Origin: Montanilutibacter psychrotolerans
GTDB taxonomy: Bacteria; Pseudomonadota; Gammaproteobacteria; Xanthomonadales; Xanthomonadaceae
Direction of reading: 5' to 3'
Assembly (NCBI RefSeq): GCF_003719825.1
Contig: NZ_RIBS01000004.1
Location: 310,001-374,000, forward strand
DNA length: 64,000 nt
The notes under the pieces are model-generated. The model did not search any database. It was not told where the DNA came from and saw only the letters and a program-made list of their open reading frames with translations. This document shows, piece by piece, positions 8,763 to 20,630 of the stretch. Each line of letters opens with the position of its first letter. Position 1 is the first letter of the stretch. Both the position numbers and the translations under genes were made by a program.

Positions 8763-11700
8763 TCAGCGGTGCCGCTGCGCCGCCAGGAACGCGCGCAACG
8801 ACGCCGGTTTGACCGGCTTGGTCAGAACCGTGCAGCCGCGCTCGCGCGCGGCCAACTTGAGCGCGTCGCTGCCATCTCCGGTCAGCAAGGCGGCCGGCAA
8901 CGAACGGCCACTGCGCACGCGCAACGCATCGATGACGCGCAGGCCGTCGAGGCGGTCGTGCAGATGGAAGTCGACCAGCACGACATCGATCGGCGCGGCA
9001 TCGACGCGCGCGGGATCGTGGCGTCCGGCCATCAGTTCCAGCGCCTCGTCGACAGTGGCCGCGGTCAGCGCCGTGACGTGCCAGCGTTCGAGCAATACGC
9101 GCATGCCGTCGAGGATCTCGCGGTCATTGTCGACACACAGCACGTGCAGGCCGGCAAGCGAATCGGCGTGCCCCACCGCGCTGGCATCCGTCACAGTCGC
9201 TGCATCGGGCGCCACCTGCGGTGCACCGCCGGGCGGCACGCCGATCGAGAACACGCTGCCGTGGTTGAGCCGCGAGCGCACGCGCAGCGGGTGGCCCAGC
9301 ATGCGGGCGATGCGCTGGCAGATCGACAGCCCCAACCCGAGCCCGCGTTCGCCGCCGATGCCGGGTTGTTCGAAGCGGCGGAACTCTTCGAAGATCTGCT
9401 CCAGGTGGTGCCCCGGAATCCCGGGGCCCGTGTCCCAGACCTGCAGCTCGACTGCGCCGCCTTCGCGCACGCGCGCGGCCAGCAGCGCGCCGCCGTCGCG
9501 GGTGTAACGCAGGGCATTGGCGAGGAAATTCTGCAGTGCGCGCCGCAACAGACGGCGATCGCTGCGCACCGGCAACGGCATCGGCGGCACGCGCACGCGC
9601 AGTTGCAGTCCGCGCCCCGCCGCACCGGGTGCGTACTGCGCGGCGAGTTCACGCAACAGCTCGCCGGCATCGAAGTCGGACAACTCCGGACGCAGCGCGC
9701 CAGCATCCAGCCGCGAGATGTCCAGCAATCCGTCGAGCAGATCCTCGGCCGCGCGCAGCGACGCGTCGACGCGCTCGGCCAGCCGCACCTGCTCGGCGGG
9801 CTCGCTGTTCTCGCGCAACGCGCTGGTGAACAGCCGCGCGGCATTGAGCGGCTGCAGCACGTCGTGGCTCACCGCCGCCAGGAAGCGTGTCTTTGACTGC
9901 TGCGCCTGCTCGGCCTCGCGCGTGCGCTGTTCGACGCGATGCTCCAGCGTTTCGTTGACCTCGCGCAGCGCATCCTCGTTGCGCTTGTAGTCGGTGACGT
10001 CGCTGTAGCTGGTCACGTAACCGCCACCGGGCAGCGGGCGGCCGCGCATCTCGATCACCTGGCCGCTCGCGCGCACGCGCTCGAACACGTGCGCACTGCC
10101 CGCGCGCATGTGCTCCAGGCGGCGGTCCACCTGGTGTTCCGGCACGCCATCGCCCATCTCCCCGCGTTCGGCGTTCCAGCGGATGAGATCGCTGACCGGT
10201 CGGCCGACGTAAAGCATCCCGTCCGGGTAGTCGAACAGCTCCTGGTAGCGACGGTTCCACGCCACCAGGCGCATCTGGCGATCGACCACGCTGACACCCT
10301 GGCTGATGTTCTCCAGCGTCGTGGCGAGGATTTCGCGGTTGAAGCGCAATTCCTGGTTGGCCTCATCAAGCAGCGCCACCACCTCGCCCAGCTCCATGCC
10401 CGAGCCACGCAGCGCGGTGGTCAATGTCAGGCGTGCCGAGGCCGCGCCGATCGCCGAAGCCAGCAGTCGCTCGGTGAACTGCGCGAGTGCGCGGTCGGCC
10501 GGCTGCTCGGGTTGCCACGTGTCGCCGTTGCGCGCGGCGTAGTCCTCGAACGCACGCCGCGCATGGCGCTCGCCGACGATGCGTTCGGCCAGTGCCAGCA
10601 GCTCGCCGCCGCGCACACTGCCGGCCCATCCGCCGGGACCCAGCGCAGGGCGCTGCACGTATGGGTCCAGGAACGGCGCGGCGCTGAGCTGGTCCTGCAG
10701 GCGCGGACGTTGGCGCACGGACACGTAAACGAACGCGGCGACGTTACCCAGCAGCGACCAGAAGGTTCCGTGGGTCAGCGTGTCCCAGCCTTGCAGGCCG
10801 AACAACTGCTGCGGGCGCAGCCAGCCGATCGCAAACGGTCCGTGCTCGATCCATTGCACGCCGGCACCGCCGTCGCCGAACCAGCCATCGCGTGCCAGCG
10901 TCGGCAGCAGCAGCGTGTACGCCCACAGCACGGCGCCGACGCACAGCCCCGACAGCGCGCCGGCGCGACTGGCGCCGCGCCAGTACAGGCCGCCGACCAG
11001 CGCAGGGGCGAACTGCGCCACCGCCGCGAACGCCAGCAGGCCGTGCGCGGCCAGGCCCGCATCGCTGGCGGGCGAGGACGCGGCGCCGCGCTGGTACGCA
11101 TACGCCATCAACGCCAGCGCGAGGATCGTCGCGCGACGCACCCACAGCACCTGGCGATCGATGCCGTGGGCTTCGCGCAGCGCGCCGCTGCGCAGCAGCC
11201 ACGGCACCACCAGATCGTTGCTGACCATCGTCGACAACGCGACGCTGGCGACGATCACCATGCCCGTCGCCGCCGAGAAACCGCCGATGTAGACCAGCAG
11301 TGCCAGCGTGTCTTGGCCGAGCGCGAGCGGCAGCGCAAGCACGTAGCTGTCGGGCGACACCGAACCGCCGCCGAGCACTGCCTTGCCGGCCAGGGTGATC
11401 GGAACCACCAGCACGCAGATCAGCGCCAGGTAGCCGCCAAACAGCCAGCGCGCCGGACGCAGCGTGGCCGGATCCTGGCATTCGACCACCGCGACGTGGA
11501 ACTGCCGCGGCAGGCAGATCAGCGCGAGAAACGCGAGCAGGGTCTGCGCGACGAAGCCTTGCGGAAGACCGGGCGCGGTGACCACGGCGGCGGCCTGCAC
11601 GACGCGCTCGCCCAGGTGTCCGGCGCCGGGCAGATGCGCAAACGCGAACACGCCGATCGCAACGAACGCCAGCAGCTTGACCAGCGACTCCAGCGCCACC

Positions 11701-12272
11701 GCCAGCACCATGCCGCGGTGATGCTCGGTGGCGTCGATGCGACGCGTGCCATACAGGATCGCGAACACCGCCAGCAGCAGCGCGACGTACAGCGCCGGAT
11801 CGACCAGCACCGGGCTGTTTCCCGGCGTGCCGGCGAGCACCTGCAGGCTCATCGCCACGGCCTTGAACTGCAGCGCCACATACGGCACCGCGGCGATCAG
11901 CGCCAGCGCCGCGACCAGCGCCGCCAGACCGGGCGCGCGACCGTAACGCGATGAAAGAAAGTCGGCGATCGAGACGATGCGCTGTTCGCCGGAGATCAGC
12001 ACCAGCCGCTCCAGGATGCGCCAGCCAAACGCCAGCAACAGCAGCGGCCCGAGGTAGATCGGCAGGAAGCCCAGGCCCGTGCGCGCCGCCGTGCCGACCG
12101 CGCCGTAGAACGTCCACGACGAGCAATACACCGCCAGCGCCAGCGCATAGATGGCCGGACGCATGCGCAGCAGCAACGGACCGTCGGGATGGCGATCGCC
12201 GTAGTAGGCGACGGCGAACAGCATGCCGACGTAGCCCAGCGAGACCAGCAGCAGCAACCAACCTGGAATCAC
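8763..12272 (-). CDS. crbS: CrbS-like hybrid sensor: SLC5 transporter domain fused to histidine kinase and receiver
   Basis: 1169 residues. The first half (about 1-510) is a sodium/solute symporter (SLC5/PutP) membrane domain with about 13 helices, including YCSSWTFYGAVGTAARTGLG and GGFSAATGMVIVASVALSTM. A PAS-like segment follows (SQGVSVVDRQMRLVAWNRRY), then a histidine kinase with the phospho-histidine in FLAAVSHDVLQPLNAARLF, N and G boxes (NFLANALRYTRDGG; DTGPGIPGHHLEQIF; GERGLGLGLSICQRIARMLG), and a C-terminal receiver with its aspartate in VVLVDFHLHD. The start is a GTG at 12272 with AAGGGGA nine bases upstream. This is the architecture of CrbS, which with CrbR controls acetate use. The transporter domain may sense or carry the ligand. 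Confidence 0.88.
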   Translation of the reverse strand: MIPGWLLLLVSLGYVGMLFAVAYYGDRHPDGPLLLRMRPAIYALALAVYCSSWTFYGAVGTAARTGLGFLPIYLGPLLLLAFGWRILERLVLISGEQRIVSIADFLSSRYGRAPGLAALVAALALIAAVPYVALQFKAVAMSLQVLAGTPGNSPVLVDPALYVALLLAVFAILYGTRRIDATEHHRGMVLAVALESLVKLLAFVAIGVFAFAHLPGAGHLGERVVQAAAVVTAPGLPQGFVAQTLLAFLALICLPRQFHVAVVECQDPATLRPARWLFGGYLALICVLVVPITLAGKAVLGGGSVSPDSYVLALPLALGQDTLALLVYIGGFSAATGMVIVASVALSTMVSNDLVVPWLLRSGALREAHGIDRQVLWVRRATILALALMAYAYQRGAASSPASDAGLAAHGLLAFAAVAQFAPALVGGLYWRGASRAGALSGLCVGAVLWAYTLLLPTLARDGWFGDGGAGVQWIEHGPFAIGWLRPQQLFGLQGWDTLTHGTFWSLLGNVAAFVYVSVRQRPRLQDQLSAAPFLDPYVQRPALGPGGWAGSVRGGELLALAERIVGERHARRAFEDYAARNGDTWQPEQPADRALAQFTERLLASAIGAASARLTLTTALRGSGMELGEVVALLDEANQELRFNREILATTLENISQGVSVVDRQMRLVAWNRRYQELFDYPDGMLYVGRPVSDLIRWNAERGEMGDGVPEHQVDRRLEHMRAGSAHVFERVRASGQVIEMRGRPLPGGGYVTSYSDVTDYKRNEDALREVNETLEHRVEQRTREAEQAQQSKTRFLAAVSHDVLQPLNAARLFTSALRENSEPAEQVRLAERVDASLRAAEDLLDGLLDISRLDAGALRPELSDFDAGELLRELAAQYAPGAAGRGLQLRVRVPPMPLPVRSDRRLLRRALQNFLANALRYTRDGGALLAARVREGGAVELQVWDTGPGIPGHHLEQIFEEFRRFEQPGIGGERGLGLGLSICQRIARMLGHPLRVRSRLNHGSVFSIGVPPGGAPQVAPDAATVTDASAVGHADSLAGLHVLCVDNDREILDGMRVLLERWHVTALTAATVDEALELMAGRHDPARVDAAPIDVVLVDFHLHDRLDGLRVIDALRVRSGRSLPAALLTGDGSDALKLAARERGCTVLTKPVKPASLRAFLAAQRHR

Positions 12273-13000
12273 CCGTGCGCATCCCCTTTGGTGGATGGAT
12301 GCAGTCTAGTGGTTGGCGCAGGCCTCGCGCGCCTCACGGGTGCAACGTGCACGCCGTGCGGATTCGTCGTGCGGATTCGTCGTGCGGATTCGTCGTGCGG
12401 ATTCGTCGTGCGGATTCGTCGTGCGGATTCGTCGTGCGGATTCGTCGTGCGGATTCGTCGTGCGGATTCGTCGTGCGGATTCGTCGTGCGGAGCCGGGCG
12501 CCATAAACGCACGATGGAGACCACTACCCCAGCACCATCGCAGCAATGTTTCCGAGTGATGCGCGTTCGACATCGCGCGTCGCCACGCAAGCCGAGACCT
12601 TGTTCGCGCCAAACCTTGTTGCAATGCACGATCGCGGGCCGGCGCACGATGGTTTCGATGCGTGCGCCGCGTGCCCTTGCGCAACCGCCTCTGCGGGCTT
12701 TTGAGCGCGTGAAGTCAAGGCCTCCTTCACTACCGCCGTCCGGATTGCGACGGGCAGCGGATCACGGTTCGAGGACAAGCGTTTGACAGTCCGTCCGACA
12801 GCGACGGATAACGACCGTCGGGCTATCCGCCCATGCGCGCAGGGGGCGCGCAGTGCACCGGGACATTGTCGCGTCGCCGTTTCTGACGCCGTGGAGTGGT
12901 TGTCGCCGGCACATCACATCAGCCGCGGGAAAGGACTCTGCAACGGAACGCCGCGCGTTCCGCACGGCCTGCCGCGGTCCACATGGATAGGGAGATGCGC
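12273..13000. other. 728-bp intergenic region between crbS and the peptidase array
   Basis: This region separates the divergent starts of crbS (minus) and the first peptidase (plus), so it must hold both promoters. It contains the 13-bp tandem array at 12356-12492. Several reading frames run through the repeats only because 13-bp units without stops stay open in every frame; they lack ribosome sites and family resemblance and are not called genes. A sequence ATAGGGAGAT just before 13001 is the ribosome site of the first protease. No other structure was recognised. Confidence 0.7.
12356..12492. repeat. Ten and a half perfect 13-bp tandem repeats (GTGCGGATTCGTC)
   Basis: Ten consecutive copies of GTGCGGATTCGTC begin at 12356, 12369, 12382 and so on every 13 bp, followed by a partial seventh-base copy ending at 12492. 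All ten full copies are identical. The unit is not a multiple of three, so the array would shift frame with each copy gained or lost. It lies 84 bp upstream of the crbS start codon and about 510 bp upstream of the first peptidase. Perfect identity indicates recent slippage or ongoing homogenisation. Confidence 0.97.
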
Positions 13001-15163
13001 ATGAAACCTTCTCTGCCGCTGTACTCCGCCGTCACGCTGGTGACGGGCGCACTGTTTGCCTGCCTTCCGATGCAGGCCATCGCCGCCGGACCCGCGATCG
13101 TCGCCAATGCCGCCGCGCCCAAGCCGATGAAGATCGCCGATCAGCGCAGCGTGTCGCTGAGCCTGCGAGCCGGCGGACCCGGGCTGGTGGCGCAACCGAT
13201 GCAGGTGATCCGCACCGCCGACGCGGCGTTCATCAAGGTCCACTTCGACCACTTCTCGCTGCCGGCCGGCGTGACGTTGGAGGTCTCCAGCCCCGATCGC
13301 CGCGAGGTCTACCGTTACAGCAAGCAGTCGCTCGATCGCCACACCGTCGACGGCGCATTGGGCCAGAACGGCGCGACCAGTTTCTCGGCGATGTCGATCC
13401 AGGGACCGGTCGCCGTGCTGCGCCTGGTCGGCACCGCAACCGAAGCGTGGACCGCGCGCCACGGCGTCACCGTCAGCCGCTACCTCGAAGGTTATCCGGA
13501 GCGGATGATTCCCGAGCTCGACAACGCCGGCCTGCTGGGCGATGTCACGTCCAAGTCGGTCTGCGGCGTGCAGGACGCGCGCGGGGCGGCCTGCTACTCC
13601 AGCAGCGAGCCGGCTGCATTCGACCGCACCCGTCCAGTGGGTCGCATGCTCAGCGGCAGCGGCAGCCTGTGTACGGTGTGGCGTGTCGGTCCCGACAACC
13701 GTCTGTTCACCAACAACCACTGCCTGTCGACGAGCTCGGCCGTCGCCGGTTCCGAGTTCTGGTTCAACTACCAGGCCAGCAGCTGCGGTGGCAGTGTCGC
13801 CACCCCGACCAAGGTCACCGGCAACACGATGCTGGCCACCGATGCGTCGCTCGACTACACGTTGTTCACCGTCAACAACTTCAGCGCGCTGGCGCCGTTC
13901 GGCTGGCTCGGACTCGATATCAGCACCCAGGCCGTGGGCGCCAAGCTGTACATCGCCGGCCATCCGGCGGGCCGTCCCAAGGAACTCAGCGTCGTCAGTG
14001 ACCAGAACGGCGGTGGCTACTGCCAGGTCGACAACGCCAATGCGGAAGGTGGCCTTGACCTTGGCTACTACTGCGACACCGAAGGCGGCAGTTCCGGCTC
14101 GCCGGTCATTGCGCGCAACAGCAACAAGGCCATCGCGCTGCATCACTTCGGTGGCTGTCTCAACAGTGGCGCCAAGATCGCGTTGATCTGGCCGCAGGTC
14201 GCCAGCCACTTCGGCAACGTGGTGCCCGATGGCGACAACGGTGGCGGCAACGCGCCGCCCGCGGCGAACTTCGGCGCCGCGGTCAGCGGCCTGTCGGTGG
14301 CTTTCACCGACAGCTCGACCGACAGCGACGGCACCATCGCCTCGCGCAGCTGGAACTTCGGTGACGGCACCACCTCCACCGCCACCAACCCCAGCAAGAC
14401 CTACAGCGCGGCGGGCACCTACACCGTCACCCTGACGGTCACCGACGACGACGGCGCCACCAACACGAAATCCCAGTCGGTCAGCGTGGGCACGGTCGGC
14501 AACGTGCTGACCAAGGGCGTGCCGGTGACCGGGCTGAGCGCGGCGGCGGGTGCGTCGTTGAACTACACGATGGTGGTGCCCACGGGCGCGAGCAACCTGA
14601 CCTTCACGATGTCCGGTGGCACCGGCGATGCGGACATGTACGTGAAGTTCGGCAGCGCGCCGACCGACACGGTCTACGACTGCCGTCCGTACACCGGTGG
14701 CAACGCCGAGACGTGCACGTTCGCCGCGCCGCAGGCCGGCACGTACCACGTGCGCCTGAAGGGCTACTCGGCATTCTCGGGCGTGAGCCTGGTGGGCGAC
14801 TACGGCACGGGCGGTGGCGGCACGCAGACCTACAGCAACGCCGCCGACTACACCATCAGCGACAACGCCACCGTCGACAGCCCGATCACCGTGTCCGGCC
14901 GTACCGGCACCGCGCCCAGCAACGCTTCGGTGACCGTGGCCATCGTGCACACCTACCAGGGTGACCTGAAGGTCGATCTGGTGGCGCCCGATGGCAGCCT
15001 CTACAACCTCCACAACCGCACCGGCGGCAGCGCCGACAACATCAACAAGACGGTCACGCTGAATCTCTCGACCGAAGCGTTGAACGGCACGTGGAAGTTG
15101 CGCGTCAACGACAACGCCGGTGGCGACACCGGCAAGATCGATAGCTGGAGCATCACATTCTGA
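13001..15163 (+). CDS. Secreted trypsin-fold serine endopeptidase with PKD-PPC-P-domain tail
   Basis: 720 residues. Signal peptide to about residue 29 (LPMQAIAA-G), then a propeptide of about 150 residues. The S1-like catalytic domain has its triad at His240 (TNNHC), Asp285 (ASLDYTLF) and Ser365 (EGGSSGSPV), and six or more cysteines that could form disulfides. From about residue 418 come a PKD domain, a pre-peptidase C-terminal (PPC) domain (500-603) and a proprotein-convertase P-domain (608-720). The ATG at 13001 was chosen because GGGAG lies six bases upstream; the ATG at 12995 would abut it. Probably exported by Sec and the type II pathway as a zymogen. Primary specificity cannot be read from sequence alone. 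Confidence 0.88.
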   Translation: MKPSLPLYSAVTLVTGALFACLPMQAIAAGPAIVANAAAPKPMKIADQRSVSLSLRAGGPGLVAQPMQVIRTADAAFIKVHFDHFSLPAGVTLEVSSPDRREVYRYSKQSLDRHTVDGALGQNGATSFSAMSIQGPVAVLRLVGTATEAWTARHGVTVSRYLEGYPERMIPELDNAGLLGDVTSKSVCGVQDARGAACYSSSEPAAFDRTRPVGRMLSGSGSLCTVWRVGPDNRLFTNNHCLSTSSAVAGSEFWFNYQASSCGGSVATPTKVTGNTMLATDASLDYTLFTVNNFSALAPFGWLGLDISTQAVGAKLYIAGHPAGRPKELSVVSDQNGGGYCQVDNANAEGGLDLGYYCDTEGGSSGSPVIARNSNKAIALHHFGGCLNSGAKIALIWPQVASHFGNVVPDGDNGGGNAPPAANFGAAVSGLSVAFTDSSTDSDGTIASRSWNFGDGTTSTATNPSKTYSAAGTYTVTLTVTDDDGATNTKSQSVSVGTVGNVLTKGVPVTGLSAAAGASLNYTMVVPTGASNLTFTMSGGTGDADMYVKFGSAPTDTVYDCRPYTGGNAETCTFAAPQAGTYHVRLKGYSAFSGVSLVGDYGTGGGGTQTYSNAADYTISDNATVDSPITVSGRTGTAPSNASVTVAIVHTYQGDLKVDLVAPDGSLYNLHNRTGGSADNINKTVTLNLSTEALNGTWKLRVNDNAGGDTGKIDSWSITF
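14242..15163 (+). repeat. C-terminal cassette copy 1 (PKD-PPC-P), direct repeat
   Basis: This 922-bp block, from the linker to the stop codon, is repeated without gaps in four consecutive genes (also 16669-17590, 19709-20630 and 22301-23222). Long stretches in the PPC part are identical even at third codon positions. This copy shares the [10 protein letters not shown] variant of the P-domain with copy 2. Confidence 0.95.
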
Positions 15164-15173
15164 TCGCACGACG

Positions 15174-15203
15174 CCTGCCTCGTCCCACAACGGACGAGGC
15201 GGG
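15174..15203 (+). terminator. Hairpin after first peptidase
   Basis: The arms GCCTCGTCC and GGACGAGGC are perfectly complementary around a six-base loop (CACAAC) and extend by three further pairs, one of them G-T. It starts 11 bp after the stop codon. No T run follows, so it could be a weak intrinsic terminator or a 3' stabiliser. Its loop and sequence differ from the hairpins after the other three peptidase genes. Confidence 0.65.
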
Positions 15204-15253
15204 TGGCATTCGCGTGTCCGTTGGTCCCCCTTCCATTCACAACGATGGAGTAG

Positions 15254-17590
<2,337 letters not shown>

Positions 17591-18023
17591 TGGGCCTGTC
17601 ACCCGGCACGGCTGCGCCGTGTCGGGTGGCATCCACGCAACACCCTCTGCCCGGCGCGTTCCCGTTGCGGGTCGCACCGCGCATTGACCGATGAACCGCG
17701 ATGCCCGGCCAGCCGGCCGGGCATGCGCGCCGAATGTTCGATCACTCCTGTTGCGGCAACGGGCGCGCCCGTTGGCACCCGCCCAGCCCCGGCAGGCGAA
17801 GACCACGAGCGCGGCCAGGTGTCCGCGCAAGCCCGATGAGCGTCCACGCGCGGTGCCGTCTGCACCGCATTGCCGCCCACCGCCCGCGAGGGCGCGATCA
17901 CGCAAGACGCGATCTCGAAATACTCGCGATGCCGGTGCTGATTTCCGCTGTCGCGTCTCCCCCACGCACCGATGGCGTCGCGTCTGCCAAGGCAATCGCC
18001 GCCATCGCCCCCGGAGCCATGCC
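17591..18023. other. 433-bp intergenic region before the carboxypeptidase gene
   Basis: It begins with the hairpin at 17600-17628. The rest is GC-rich sequence without a convincing reading frame. GGAG at 18013-18016 is the ribosome site of the next gene. A promoter for the carboxypeptidase gene is expected here but no clear -35/-10 pair was recognised. Confidence 0.6.
17600..17628 (+). terminator. Hairpin after second peptidase
   Basis: The 13-bp arms CACCCGGCACGGC and GCCGTGTCGGGTG pair around a three-base loop (TGC) with a single G-T wobble. The hairpin starts ten bases after the stop codon. It lacks a clear T run. It probably ends or protects the lysyl-endopeptidase-like transcript. Confidence 0.7.
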
Positions 18024-20630
18024 ATGCGCATCCAGACCTTTGCCCTGCCGTTGCTGTTGACCCTGGCCGCCGGCGCCAGTGCCGCCGAGCCGCAGCCGGA
18101 ATTCGTTACCGCCCGCTTCCAAAGCCGCGCCCAGCTGCAGCAGGCCGCGGCGCGTTTCCAGCACATGATCGTCGACCGTCAGGCGCGCACGATCCGCGTC
18201 GAGGCAATGCCCGAAGACATCGCTGCGCTGCGCCGGGCCGGCATGCAGGTCAACGTCGACCGCGAGGCCACCCTGCGCATGCATCGGGCCTTCGAGGCAT
18301 TGCGCCAGAACGCGTCCGGCCGTGTCGGCCCCGCCAGCATTCCCGGCTACGCGTGCTACCGCACCGTCGAGGAGAGCTACACCACGATCGACCAGCTGGC
18401 ATCGGCCAAGCCGGGCCTGACCGAGGTGCTCACCATCGGCCCGAGCTGGGCGAAGAGCCGCGACGCCGGCGCAGGCTACGACATGCGCGTGCTGCGCATC
18501 ACCAACGAGGCCACCAACAGCCAGCTTCCCAACAAGCCGGTGATGGTGCTGCTGGGCTCGATCCACGCCCGCGAGTACACCCCGGCCGAACTGGTCACGC
18601 GCTTCGGCGAGTGGCTGGTGAACGGCTACGGCAGCAACGACGAGGCCACCTGGCTGCTGGACAACTTCCGCTTCGACCTGGTGCTGCAGGCCAACCCCGA
18701 CGGCCGCAAGAAGGCTGAAGCCGGCGCCTCGTGGCGCAAGAACACCAACAACCTCAACGGCACCTGCAGCGCCAGCAGCTACGGCACCGACCTCAACCGC
18801 AATTTCCCGTTCCACTGGAACACCGCGTCGGGCGGGTCCAGTGGCAACGCCTGCGCCGAGACCTACCGCGGGCCCACCGCGCAGTCGGAGCCGGAAACGC
18901 AGAACATCGTGCGCTACGTCGCCGGCGCCCCAGGCGCGGGCAACGTCTACAGCGGTGGCGTGTTTGTCGACCGTCGCGGCGACGCCGCCACCAGCCCGGC
19001 GCCCGACGACACCCAGGGCCTGTTCTTCGACATCCACAGCTATTCGCAACTGGTGCTGTGGTCGTGGGGCGACACCAGCGACCCGGCGCCCAACCAGGTG
19101 CCACTGCGTTCGCTGGGCCGTCGCCTGGCGTACTTCAATGGCTACACGCCGCAACAGTCCGACGAGTTGTACGCCACCGACGGCACCACCGACGACACGA
19201 TGTACGGCCTGCTGGGAGTGCCCAGCTACACGATCGAGCTGGGCGTGGCGTTCTTCGAAAGCTGTTCGACGTTCACCTCCACCACCCTGCCCACCAACAT
19301 GGCGGCGCTGCGCTACGCCGCCCGCAACCTGTGGGCGCCCTACCGGTACCCGGCCGGCCCGGACACGAAGGTCATCAGCGTGGCGACGGCCACCGTTCCG
19401 GCCGGCACGCCGGTAACGGTCAATGCCACCGTCAGCGATGCCGACTTCAACCAGAGCAACGGCAGCGAAGCGGTGCAGGCGATCGCATCGGCGAAGGCCT
19501 GGCTGGACGCGCCGCCGTGGTCGACCAGCGCGGTGCCCTTCACGCTGTCGGCCAGCGACGGCAGCTTCAACAGCAGTACCGAGGACGTCACCGGCAGCAT
19601 CCCGACCACGGGCCTGGCCCAGGGCGTGCACACCCTCTACGTGCAGGCCGCCGACGCCTCCGGCAAACCCGGCACGCCCAACGCGGTGCGCTTCACGGTG
19701 GGCGGCAGCGGCGGCAACGCGCCGCCCGCGGCGAACTTCAGCGCCGCGGTCAGCGGCCTGTCGGTGGCGTTCACCGACAGCTCGACCGACAGCGACGGCA
19801 CGATCGCCTCGCGCAGCTGGAACTTCGGTGACGGCACCACCTCCACCGCCACCAACCCCAGCAAGACCTACACCGCGGCGGGCACCTACACCGTCAGCCT
19901 GACGGTCACCGACGACGACGGCTCCACCAACACGAAATCCCAGTCGGTCAGCGTGGGCACGGTCGGCAACGTGCTGACCAAGGGCGTGCCGGTGACCGGG
20001 CTGAGCGCGGCGGCGGGTGCGTCGTTGAACTACACGATGGTGGTGCCCACGGGCGCGAGCAACCTGACCTTCACGATGTCCGGTGGCACCGGTGACGCGG
20101 ACATGTACGTGAAGTTCGGCAGCGCGCCGACCGACACCGTGTACGACTGCCGTCCGTACACCGGTGGCAACGCCGAGACGTGCACGTTCGCCGCGCCGCA
20201 GGCCGGCACGTACCACGTGCGCCTGAAGGGCTACTCGGCGTTCTCGGGCGTGAGCCTGGTGGGCGACTACGGCACGGGCGGTGGCGGCACGCAGACCTAC
20301 AGCAACGCGACGGACTATGCGATTGGCGACAACACCACCGTCGACAGCCCGATCACCGTGTCCGGCCGCACCGGCAACGCGCCCAGCAACGCTTCGGTGA
20401 CCGTGGCCATCGTGCACACCTACCAGGGTGACCTGAAGGTCGATCTGGTGGCGCCCGATGGCAGCCTCTACAACCTCCACAACCGCACCGGCGGCAGCGC
20501 CGACAACATCAACAAGACGGTCACGTTGAATCTCTCGACCGAGGCGTTGAACGGTACGTGGAAGTTGCGCGTCAACGACAACGCCGGTGGCGACACCGGC
20601 AAGATCGACAGCTGGAGCATCACGTTCTGA
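18024..20630 (+). CDS. Secreted M14 zinc carboxypeptidase with Ig-like and PKD-PPC-P-domain tail
   Basis: 868 residues. Signal peptide of about 20 residues (LAAGASA-A), then a propeptide-like region. The M14 domain spans about 105-440 and has the zinc ligands His181 and Glu184 (IHAREYTPAE) and His338 (DIHSYSQ), the motif TDLNRNFPFHW for the substrate carboxylate, and the catalytic Glu405 (SYTIELG). An extra beta-sandwich-like region of about 115 residues (445-560, KVISVATATVPAGTPV onward) precedes the common tail (PKD 564-645, PPC 648-751, P 756-868). The ATG at 18024 has GGAG seven bases upstream. It would remove C-terminal residues from peptides released by the two neighbouring endopeptidases. 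Confidence 0.92.
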   Translation: MRIQTFALPLLLTLAAGASAAEPQPEFVTARFQSRAQLQQAAARFQHMIVDRQARTIRVEAMPEDIAALRRAGMQVNVDREATLRMHRAFEALRQNASGRVGPASIPGYACYRTVEESYTTIDQLASAKPGLTEVLTIGPSWAKSRDAGAGYDMRVLRITNEATNSQLPNKPVMVLLGSIHAREYTPAELVTRFGEWLVNGYGSNDEATWLLDNFRFDLVLQANPDGRKKAEAGASWRKNTNNLNGTCSASSYGTDLNRNFPFHWNTASGGSSGNACAETYRGPTAQSEPETQNIVRYVAGAPGAGNVYSGGVFVDRRGDAATSPAPDDTQGLFFDIHSYSQLVLWSWGDTSDPAPNQVPLRSLGRRLAYFNGYTPQQSDELYATDGTTDDTMYGLLGVPSYTIELGVAFFESCSTFTSTTLPTNMAALRYAARNLWAPYRYPAGPDTKVISVATATVPAGTPVTVNATVSDADFNQSNGSEAVQAIASAKAWLDAPPWSTSAVPFTLSASDGSFNSSTEDVTGSIPTTGLAQGVHTLYVQAADASGKPGTPNAVRFTVGGSGGNAPPAANFSAAVSGLSVAFTDSSTDSDGTIASRSWNFGDGTTSTATNPSKTYTAAGTYTVSLTVTDDDGSTNTKSQSVSVGTVGNVLTKGVPVTGLSAAAGASLNYTMVVPTGASNLTFTMSGGTGDADMYVKFGSAPTDTVYDCRPYTGGNAETCTFAAPQAGTYHVRLKGYSAFSGVSLVGDYGTGGGGTQTYSNATDYAIGDNTTVDSPITVSGRTGNAPSNASVTVAIVHTYQGDLKVDLVAPDGSLYNLHNRTGGSADNINKTVTLNLSTEALNGTWKLRVNDNAGGDTGKIDSWSITF
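19709..20630 (+). repeat. C-terminal cassette copy 3 (PKD-PPC-P), direct repeat
   Basis: 922 bp, gapless against the other copies. It carries the NATDYAIGDN P-domain variant, shared only with copy 4, while its PKD part is closer to copies 1 and 2 ([20 protein letters not shown]). Confidence 0.95.

Noticed and set aside
12306-12786. Several open frames of 100-160 codons across the 13-bp repeats, with repeating RRADSSCGFVV-type products
   Set aside because: A 13-bp unit without stop codons keeps all three frames of both strands open. No ribosome site, no homology, and the frames extend into non-coding sequence on each side.
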